A DNA stretch of 10,865 nucleotides, taken from Rhodospirillales bacterium (GTDB lineage Bacteria > Pseudomonadota > Alphaproteobacteria > ATCC43930 > CGMCC-115725). Location: positions 1 through 10,865 of the forward strand of contig JAATGI010000100.1 of the NCBI GenBank assembly GCA_015654725.1, in the 5' to 3' direction. The position numbers and the translations under genes are program-made. The stretch's first letter is position 1, and every line of letters begins with the position of its first letter. Of this stretch, positions 5,597 through 10,865 are shown piece by piece. The notes under the pieces are model-generated. The model had not been told where the DNA came from. It ran no database searches and was given only the letters and a program-made list of their open reading frames with translations.

Positions 5597-8500
5597 GTGC
5601 TGACAACCGTCAATGCCGCTCTGCAACGCGTGCCGCCGCGCGACCTGTTCCGCGCGCGGTTCCTGCGTCTCGATATTGGCGACCCGATCGCGCTGTCGGA
5701 GCTGACGGAATTTCTCGCGCGTAACGGCTATGGCCGCACCGAGACCGTGCGCCAGCCGGGCGAATTCGCGATCCGCGGCGGCATCGTCGATCTCTTCCCG
5801 TCGGGAACCGAGGCGCCGGCAAGGCTCGATTTCTTCGGCGACACGCTCGAAGCGATGCGCCTGTTCGATCCGCTGACGCAACGGACCACCGGCGCGCTCA
5901 CGGAATTGCGGGTGCTGCCGGTCAGCGAGGTGCTGTTGGACGAAACCGCGATCCAGCGTTTCCGCACCCGCTATCGCGAGCAATTCGGCACCGTCGCCGA
6001 CGACGATCCGCTTTATGAGAACGTCAGCGCCGGCCATCGCTTCGCCAGCATGGAACATTGGCTGCCGCTGTATTACGAGCGCCTGGAGACGCTGTTCGAT
6101 TATCTGCCCGGCGCCGCGGTGGCGCTCGATCCGCAACTCGATTCCTTCCGCAAGGATCGCATCGACGCCATCGCCGATTTTTACCAGGCGCGGCTCAATA
6201 CGCCGCGCGGCACGCAGGCGGCGCCTTATCGCCCGGTGCGGCCGGATCAATTCACCCTCGATGAACGCGAATGGCTGGGCCTCTTGCAAACCCGCCAGGT
6301 CGCGGAGCTGGGTGCTTTCGCGACGCCGGGCGAGGGCTTCGATGCCGGCGCCCGGCCGGTCCCGGGCTTCGCCACCGCCCGCGGCGACCCCAAGATCAAT
6401 CTCTTCGACGCGGTGCGCGACCAGCTCACGCGCGAGCGCGAGGCGGGCCGCAAGGTCCTGATCGTCGCCTACACCCCCGGCTCGGCCGAACGGCTCGATT
6501 CCCTGCTGCATGAGCATGGCGCCGTCGCCGCCACGCGGGTCGCGAACTGGGCCGAATTCCTGACTCTGCCCCAGCGAAGCGTCGGCTCGGCGGTGCTGCC
6601 GCTCGAGCGCGGCTACGCCACCGCCGACGCCGTGGTCTTCACCGAGCAAGACATCTTGGGCGAGCGTCTCGGCCGCCCCACCCGTCGCCGCGCCCACAAC
6701 GAGCATTTCATTTCCGAGATCACGTCGCTCCAACCCGGCGATCTCGTGGTCCATATCGATCACGGGCTTGGCCGCTATGAGGGGCTTGAGACGCTCGATG
6801 TCGCCGGCGCGCCGCATGACTGTTTGCGCATTCTCTATGCCGGCGACGACAAGCTCTACGTCCCGGTCGAGAATATCGAAATGCTGTCGCGCTACGGCAA
6901 TGACGAAGCCACGGCACAGCTCGACAAGCTCGGCGGCGTCGGCTGGCAGTCGCGCAAGGCTCGCGTCAAGGCGCGGATCAAGGACATGGCGGCGGAGCTG
7001 ATCGCGGTCGCGGCGCAGCGCCAGATTCGCCAAGGCGAAATCATGCCGACGCCCGAGGGGCTGTACGAGGAATTCGCCGCGCGCTTCCCGTTCCCCGAGA
7101 CCGAGGATCAGGACAAGGCGATCCATGACGCGCTCGCCGACATGATCTCGGGCAAGCCGATGGACCGCCTCATCTGCGGCGATGTCGGCTTCGGCAAGAC
7201 CGAGGTGGCGCTGCGCGCGGCCTTCATCGCGGCGATGGCGGGGACGCAGGCCGCGATCGTGGTGCCGACGACCTTGCTGGCGCGCCAGCATTATCAGCGC
7301 TTCAGCGAGCGCTTCGCCGGCCTGCCGGTGCGGGTGGCGCAATTGTCGCGCCTGGTGTCGGCGCGCGACGCCGCCGCGACCAAAAGGGAATTGGCCGACG
7401 GCAAGATCGATATCGTGATCGGAACCCACGCGCTCCTGGCCAAGAATGTCGCTTTTCGCCGCCTCGGCCTTCTCGTGATCGACGAGGAGCAGCATTTCGG
7501 CGTGGCGCAAAAGGAAAAGCTCAAGCAGCTTAAAGCCGACGTGCATGTGCTGACGCTGACCGCGACGCCGATCCCGCGCACCCTGCAACTGGCGCTGGCG
7601 GGCGTGCGTGAGATGAGCGTGATCGCGACGCCGCCGATCGATCGGCTCGCGGTGCGAAGCTTCGTCCTGCCTTACGATCCGGTGGTGCTGCGCGAGGCGA
7701 TCCAGCGCGAGCTGCATCGCGGCGGGCAGATTTTCTATGTCGTGCCGCGCATCGCCGATCTCGACGACATCCAGCGCGAGCTGAGGGCGATGCTGCCCGA
7801 CCTCAAGATGCGCGTGGCGCACGGCAAGCTGACGCCGACCGCTCTCGAAGACGTCATGTCGGCCTTCGACAGGCATGAATTCGATCTGCTGCTCTCGACC
7901 GACATCATCGAGTCCGGCCTCGATATCCCGACCGTCAATACCATGATCGTGCATCGCGCCGACCGCTTCGGCCTGGCGCAGCTCTATCAATTGCGCGGCC
8001 GCATCGGCCGCTCGAAGCAGCGCGCCTACGCCTATTTCACCCTGCCGCCGGGCAAGATGCTGACCGAGGCGGCGCAAAAACGCCTCGAAGTGATGCAAAC
8101 CCTCGATCAGCTCGGCGCCGGATTTATTCTCGCGAGCCACGATCTCGATATTCGCGGGGCCGGCAATCTCCTGGGCCAGGAACAATCCGGCCATATCCGC
8201 GAGGTCGGCATCGAGCTTTATCAGCATCTCTTGGAAGAGGCGGTCGCCAATGCGCGCGGCGGCGCTCTGGCGCCGGGCGCCGAGGATTGGACGCCGCAAA
8301 TCACGCTCGGCATGTCGGTGCTGATCCCCGAAACCTATGTCGCCGATCTCAATCTGCGGCTCGGTCTCTATCGCCGCGTCGCCGAGCTCAAGGACCGCCG
8401 CGAGATCGAGGGTTTCGCGGCCGAATTGATCGATCGTTTCGGGCCGCTGCCGCCCGAGGTCGACAATCTTCTGGAGACGATCGCGATCAAGCAGCTGTGC

Positions 8501-8767
8501 CGCCGCGCCGGGGTGCGGAAGCTCGATGCCGGACCGAAAGGCGCGGTGCTGTCATTCCATAACGACCGTTTCGCCAATCCCGCCGGTTTGGTCGCGTTCC
8601 TCCAAGCCCAGGCCGGCAGCGCGAAATTGCGGCCCGATCACCGCCTCGTGGTGACACGCGTCTGGGACGAGGCGCGCGAACGCCTGCGCGGCGCCGGCGT
8701 GCTGCTGACGCAATTGGCCGAGATCGCGGAAGGCGCGCCGGCCGATAAGAGCAAGGTGCTGGCTTAA
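5597..8767 (+). CDS. mfd: Mfd C-terminal open frame (possible restart product)
   Basis: Downstream of the TAA, the first conventional start in the same frame is GTG 5597 (codon 110 of the intact gene), giving 1,056 residues. No convincing ribosome site precedes it (GGGCGGGCGCCGGATC), so efficient restart is doubtful. If made, the product would lack most of the first UvrB-like lobe. It would keep the UvrA-contact residues, the RNA-polymerase-interaction domain, both RecG-like helicase lobes, the TRG motif and the TRCF domain. N-terminally trimmed Mfd variants are known to retain, or even gain, ATPase and translocase activity, so partial function is conceivable; this is inference. The next in-frame starts (a GTG 11 codons on, ATG at codon 195) cut progressively deeper. 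The gene ends with TAA before an inverted-repeat intergenic region. Confidence 0.75.
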   Translation: MLTTVNAALQRVPPRDLFRARFLRLDIGDPIALSELTEFLARNGYGRTETVRQPGEFAIRGGIVDLFPSGTEAPARLDFFGDTLEAMRLFDPLTQRTTGALTELRVLPVSEVLLDETAIQRFRTRYREQFGTVADDDPLYENVSAGHRFASMEHWLPLYYERLETLFDYLPGAAVALDPQLDSFRKDRIDAIADFYQARLNTPRGTQAAPYRPVRPDQFTLDEREWLGLLQTRQVAELGAFATPGEGFDAGARPVPGFATARGDPKINLFDAVRDQLTREREAGRKVLIVAYTPGSAERLDSLLHEHGAVAATRVANWAEFLTLPQRSVGSAVLPLERGYATADAVVFTEQDILGERLGRPTRRRAHNEHFISEITSLQPGDLVVHIDHGLGRYEGLETLDVAGAPHDCLRILYAGDDKLYVPVENIEMLSRYGNDEATAQLDKLGGVGWQSRKARVKARIKDMAAELIAVAAQRQIRQGEIMPTPEGLYEEFAARFPFPETEDQDKAIHDALADMISGKPMDRLICGDVGFGKTEVALRAAFIAAMAGTQAAIVVPTTLLARQHYQRFSERFAGLPVRVAQLSRLVSARDAAATKRELADGKIDIVIGTHALLAKNVAFRRLGLLVIDEEQHFGVAQKEKLKQLKADVHVLTLTATPIPRTLQLALAGVREMSVIATPPIDRLAVRSFVLPYDPVVLREAIQRELHRGGQIFYVVPRIADLDDIQRELRAMLPDLKMRVAHGKLTPTALEDVMSAFDRHEFDLLLSTDIIESGLDIPTVNTMIVHRADRFGLAQLYQLRGRIGRSKQRAYAYFTLPPGKMLTEAAQKRLEVMQTLDQLGAGFILASHDLDIRGAGNLLGQEQSGHIREVGIELYQHLLEEAVANARGGALAPGAEDWTPQITLGMSVLIPETYVADLNLRLGLYRRVAELKDRREIEGFAAELIDRFGPLPPEVDNLLETIAIKQLCRRAGVRKLDAGPKGAVLSFHNDRFANPAGLVAFLQAQAGSAKLRPDHRLVVTRVWDEARERLRGAGVLLTQLAEIAEGAPADKSKVLA

Positions 8768-8772
8768 GAGGT

Positions 8773-8890
8773 TTCAACCACCAAGGCACCAAGATAAACA
8801 CACACCGGCGCCTTCCCGGCGGCACGATGGATACCGGCTTTCGCCGGTATAGTGGGATCAACTTGGTGTCTTTGTGCCTTTGTGGTTCAA
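8773..8890. repeat. Inverted repeat around a REP-like hairpin; possible two-way terminator
   Basis: The gap between the convergent mfd and DsbA-family genes is bounded by imperfect inverted arms. The left arm (about 8773-8803) contains AACCACCAAGGCACCAAGA. The right arm (8862-8890), read on the - strand, contains AACCACAAAGGCACAAAGA. Nested inside is a perfect hairpin ATACCGGC-TTTC-GCCGGTAT (8831-8850), preceded by GATGG; this form resembles a widespread bacterial REP-type sequence. The hairpin has no T-run directly after it. A structure formed by the outer arms, read on the + strand, would be followed by ATTTTTCTT (8891-8899), so a terminator role for mfd is plausible. No coding potential seen. 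Confidence 0.7.
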
Positions 8891-8897
8891 ATTTTTC

Positions 8898-9545
8898 TTA
8901 TTTCACCGCGGCGGTTGCGCCGCCGTTTTGCACCAGGTCGAAAATCGGCTGGAAAAATTCCGGTTCCTGCGCGCCCGAGACAGCGTATTGCCGCTCGAAG
9001 ATATAGCACGGCACGGCATTGATCCCGATCCGGTGAGCGCTTTGCTCGTCGGCGATGACGCTGTCGCGTTCCGCCTCGCTGTCGAGGAATTCGCGCGCTT
9101 GCGGCGCCTCTAGCCCGGCCTCGCCGGCGATCGCCGCGAGGGTAGCGCGGTCGCCGAGATCGCGCCCGGCGGTGAAATGGGCGTGAAACATTGCCTCGAC
9201 CATCTCGTCGGCCTTGCCGCGCGCGGCGGCGTAGCGGGTGAGGCGATGGGCGTCGAGCGTGTTCGGCTCGCGGGTAATCCGCGCGAAGGCGAATTCGATG
9301 CCGAGCGAGGCGCCGATCTCGCTCACGGTGGCGCGGGCCTGCTCGACTCGCCCGGCACCGCCGAACTTGGCGGCGAAAAACGCCGCCGCCTCGACGCCTT
9401 CGGCCGGCAGGTCGGGATTGAGCTGAAACGGATGCCACTGGATTTGCACTGGAACGTCGCGCCGCGCCACGACCGCGCGTTCGAGCCGCTTCTTGCCGAT
9501 ATAGCACCACGGGCAGACCAGATCGGCGAAGATGTCGATGCGCAT
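8898..9545 (-). CDS. DsbA-family (FrnE-like) thiol oxidoreductase
   Basis: This 215-residue protein has a thioredoxin fold with an inserted helical domain, of the DsbA/FrnE/2-hydroxychromene-2-carboxylate isomerase superfamily. The N-terminal strand MRIDIFADLVCPWC carries the redox motif C11-P-W-C14. NTLDAHRL (95-102) is a hallmark of the FrnE branch. The cis-proline loop is GINAVPCYIF (174-183, Pro179), followed by the family's xxYAVSGAQ. There is no signal peptide, so it is probably cytoplasmic, unlike true periplasmic DsbA. A third cysteine, Cys180, directly follows the cis-proline, where homologues usually have an aromatic or other residue. ATG 9545 gives the standard N-terminus; GGGAG lies 12 nt upstream, inside the end of the CHAD gene, which stops 9 nt before. 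The two genes are probably co-transcribed. The substrate is unknown. Confidence 0.92.
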   Translation of the reverse strand: MRIDIFADLVCPWCYIGKKRLERAVVARRDVPVQIQWHPFQLNPDLPAEGVEAAAFFAAKFGGAGRVEQARATVSEIGASLGIEFAFARITREPNTLDAHRLTRYAAARGKADEMVEAMFHAHFTAGRDLGDRATLAAIAGEAGLEAPQAREFLDSEAERDSVIADEQSAHRIGINAVPCYIFERQYAVSGAQEPEFFQPIFDLVQNGGATAAVK

Positions 9546-9554
9546 GCGGCGGGG

Positions 9555-10448
9555 TTACTCCCAAAACGGCTCGGCGTCGCGAAACGCCTTGCCATAGGAC
9601 GGAAACAACTCGCGGCAGGAGGTGACGTCATGCGCCAGCCAGCCGGTGACCAACGCCCGCGACGGCTCCGGCACATCGAGCCGGGTCACCAGTTCCTGCG
9701 CCTTCAAGGCGTCGCGCATTTCGCCCAGCACATCTTGAATCGCGACCAGCCGTCCCAGATATCGCTTGGTCGATTTTTTCTTATATAAAAATGAAGAAAA
9801 TTCAATCATATAGCGATGTTTCTTCGTGTTAATTCGGAATTTATGGACAGCGGCGGGATCGGCGAGGTCAAGCGTTTTCGCCTGCAAACGCAGCTTGCGC
9901 CGCTGCCGGTCCAAGACGGCGGGCGCGAATTTCGCGAAGCGGCGATTCCATTCGTCGGATTGGCCCGGCTTGGGCGCGCGCAGCCATTCCGTCGACGCCA
10001 GCGCGCGGTCGATGGCGTCGATATCGGCGGCGAGGCGCCCGTTCTTCATCAGCTCGGCGCCGCGCTCGGTCAGCGCCGCGTCTTCGACCGGCTTCAGCCA
10101 GATCGAGCCGGTAAGCCCCGCTTCGCGCGGCTTCTTGGTGGCTTGGAGAAACACGTCCCATTCCCGCAAATGGGCGTAGTGCTGGGCGAAATCCTTCAGT
10201 TGCCGCGACAAATCCTTGCGCTCGCCGTCTGGCAGCAAATCCTTGAACGAAGACAGCAGCGAGCGCAGCCGCCGAATCGTGGTGCGGAAGTGATGGATGG
10301 TTTCGGCATCGCTGCGCCCCGAATCGCGCTCCAGCCGCAACAGCGATTGATCGCTGGCGGCGATGAATTGCCGGAAGGCGGCCTCGACGTCCGATTTTCG
10401 AGTCAACCGGCCGTTGGCGCGAACTTTATGTTCCGCGGCTTTCGCCAT
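9555..10448 (-). CDS. CHAD domain-containing protein (putative polyphosphate binder)
   Basis: This 297-residue protein is made almost entirely of a CHAD domain (conserved histidine alpha-helical domain), a helical bundle with a basic surface that in characterised members binds inorganic polyphosphate. Two internal repeats are visible. The first has IHHFRTTIRRLRSLL (51-65), the second VHKFRINTKKHRYMIEF (201-217). These are the paired H-x-x-R-x-x-x-(R/K)-(K/R)-x-R helices that define the family. LREWDVF (94-100) and IQDVLGEMRDA (237-247) are the matching partner helices. No CYTH triphosphatase domain is fused to it, and no polyphosphate kinase gene is in view. ATG 10448 has a good ribosome site (AAGGGG, 5-nt spacing). 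The gene lies just upstream of the FrnE-like gene. A short A/T-rich patch (9770-9835) encodes SSFLYKKKSTKRY and contrasts with the GC-rich surroundings. Confidence 0.9.
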   Translation of the reverse strand: MAKAAEHKVRANGRLTRKSDVEAAFRQFIAASDQSLLRLERDSGRSDAETIHHFRTTIRRLRSLLSSFKDLLPDGERKDLSRQLKDFAQHYAHLREWDVFLQATKKPREAGLTGSIWLKPVEDAALTERGAELMKNGRLAADIDAIDRALASTEWLRAPKPGQSDEWNRRFAKFAPAVLDRQRRKLRLQAKTLDLADPAAVHKFRINTKKHRYMIEFSSFLYKKKSTKRYLGRLVAIQDVLGEMRDALKAQELVTRLDVPEPSRALVTGWLAHDVTSCRELFPSYGKAFRDAEPFWE

Positions 10449-10497
10449 TGACGCCCCTTCAGGCGATTCTTAGCGGCAGGGGGTGTCCTCGCGCAAG

Positions 10498-10518
10498 ATA
10501 CCCCCGTGGGAGGGGTAT
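10498..10518. terminator. Possible stem-loop between the dehydrogenase and CHAD genes
   Basis: ATACCCC and GGGGTAT form a 7-bp stem around a 7-nt loop, immediately downstream (- strand) of the dehydrogenase stop at 10522. No T-run follows it, so intrinsic termination is uncertain; it could instead be a mRNA 3'-end structure. In the remaining - strand leader, TTGCGC and TAAGAA about 18 bp apart could form a weak promoter for the CHAD gene. Confidence 0.35.
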
Positions 10519-10521
10519 TGG

Positions 10522-10865
10522 CTATTCCGGCAAGATGTCGGGCGCCAACCCGACTCGCGCCGGCGCGTTGATCGTTTCCAACTCGATCAGCAACGCGCTG
10601 TGGTCGTAATTGACGCCGTTGCGCGCGGCCAGATCCTTGAACAATTCGGTGGCGCGCTCGGAAAAGGGCAGCTGCAATTTCACCGCCCGCGCGGCATCGA
10701 GCACGGTGTCGAGATCCTTGACCTGCATGCTCACGCGCGCGCCGGGCAGGAAGCGACGGTTGAGCATGCGCTGGCCATGCTCTTGCAGAATGCGGCTGTC
10801 GGCGAAGCCGCCGAGCAGCGCTTGGCGCACGGCCGCGGGATCGGCGCCGCCCGCCGCCGCCAGCA
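10522..10865 (-). CDS. 3-hydroxyisobutyrate dehydrogenase / tartronate semialdehyde reductase family, C-terminal part
   Basis: About 114 C-terminal residues are visible, running off the window at 10865; the GTG at 10830 is internal. They form the helical NAD_binding_11-type domain of beta-hydroxyacid dehydrogenases (MmsB, GarR/GlxR group), which reduce or oxidise short beta-hydroxyacids with NAD(P). Recognisable elements are AAGGADPAAVRQALLGGFA followed by SRILQEHGQRML, the VKDLDTVLDAAR segment with its conserved Lys-Asp (cofactor/substrate side), the LPFSERATELF helix, and the YDHSALLIELE ending. The N-terminal Rossmann domain (GxGxMG) and the catalytic lysine lie outside the window, so NAD versus NADP use and substrate cannot be judged. 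The stop is TAG at 10522-10524. It has the same orientation as the CHAD gene, which starts 73 nt further on. Confidence 0.9.
   Translation of the reverse strand, partial: LAAAGGADPAAVRQALLGGFADSRILQEHGQRMLNRRFLPGARVSMQVKDLDTVLDAARAVKLQLPFSERATELFKDLAARNGVNYDHSALLIELETINAPARVGLAPDILPE

Larger units (their letters stand above)
5270..8767 (+). pseudogene. mfd: mfd, transcription-repair coupling factor, interrupted by in-frame TAA at codon 87
   Basis: Mfd binds RNA polymerase stalled at DNA damage, pushes it off with its ATP-driven translocase and recruits UvrA. Read through the stop, the gene has 1,165 codons, the usual family length, in one frame. The TAA is at 5528-5530 between PYDRVSPSP and IVSRRIDTLTRLA, which are continuous in homologues. 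Numbered through the stop: the UvrB-like N-terminal region (1 to about 150); the UvrA-contact segment with Arg169, Arg185 and Phe189 at the spacing of E. coli R165/R181/F185; the RNA-polymerase-interaction domain around VVHIDHGLGRYEGLETL (493-509); Walker A GDVGFGKT (637-644); DEEQHFG (738-744); TATPIPRT (764-771); QLRGRIGR (907-914); the TRG motif GAGNLLGQEQSG (963-974); and the C-terminal TRCF domain (about 1004-1110). A single GAA-to-TAA change or a base-call error would explain the lesion. Nothing else is damaged, so the break is recent, tolerated or artefactual. Confidence 0.88.

Noticed and set aside
5500..5600. Frameshift as the cause of the mfd split
   Set aside because: The frames before and after the stop are identical and the intervening codons fit Mfd, so no insertion or deletion is needed.
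5219..8299. Very long open frame (about 1,026 codons) on the - strand opposite mfd
   Set aside because: It is the antisense shadow of mfd in GC-rich DNA: the product is an Arg/His/Gln/Asp-rich low-complexity mix with no recognisable domain, while the + strand frame matches Mfd motif by motif.

Overview
The window is GC-rich, tightly packed bacterial chromosome. Protein similarity and the gene order recG / sdhE / mfd point to an alphaproteobacterium; I cannot settle the order or genus. No phage, plasmid, transposase, CRISPR or RNA gene is visible, and no stretch over 300 bases lacks a gene.

Layout. (1) Positions 1-1154, + strand: the 3' end of a type-B carboxylesterase, then a small flavin-reductase-like protein 4 nt downstream, probably one operon. 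(2) Positions 1151-4764, - strand: recG (DNA-junction helicase), then a membrane sensor histidine kinase whose periplasmic part carries a c-type heme motif (CVSCH). The kinase stop codon overlaps the flavin reductase stop tail to tail. (3) Positions 4765-8767, + strand: a compact divergent promoter region, sdhE (flavinylation factor for succinate dehydrogenase), a 151-bp element made of nested inverted repeats, and mfd (transcription-repair coupling factor). (4) Positions 8768-8897: a convergent intergenic region holding an inverted repeat around a REP-like hairpin. (5) Positions 8898-10448, - strand: a CHAD-domain protein followed by a FrnE-type DsbA-family oxidoreductase, 9 nt apart. (6) Positions 10522-10865, - strand: the C-terminal part of a 3-hydroxyisobutyrate dehydrogenase / tartronate semialdehyde reductase family enzyme.

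The most notable observation is that mfd is split by one in-frame TAA at codon 87 (5528-5530). The same reading frame continues on both sides, and all later domains and helicase motifs are intact over more than 1,070 codons. This is a point nonsense change (for example GAA to TAA) or a sequencing/assembly error. It is not a frameshift, and stop-codon reassignment is unlikely because TAA ends other genes here. Together with the repeat element lying directly against the mfd start, it raises the question whether this strain makes full-length Mfd.

Functionally, recG and mfd both serve genome maintenance when replication or transcription is blocked. sdhE sits between them through conserved synteny rather than an obvious shared pathway. 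The heme-motif kinase has no response regulator in the window, and the CHAD protein has no polyphosphate kinase next to it. I see no clear novel multi-gene system here; the points of interest are the mfd lesion, the intergenic repeats and the heme-sensor kinase.
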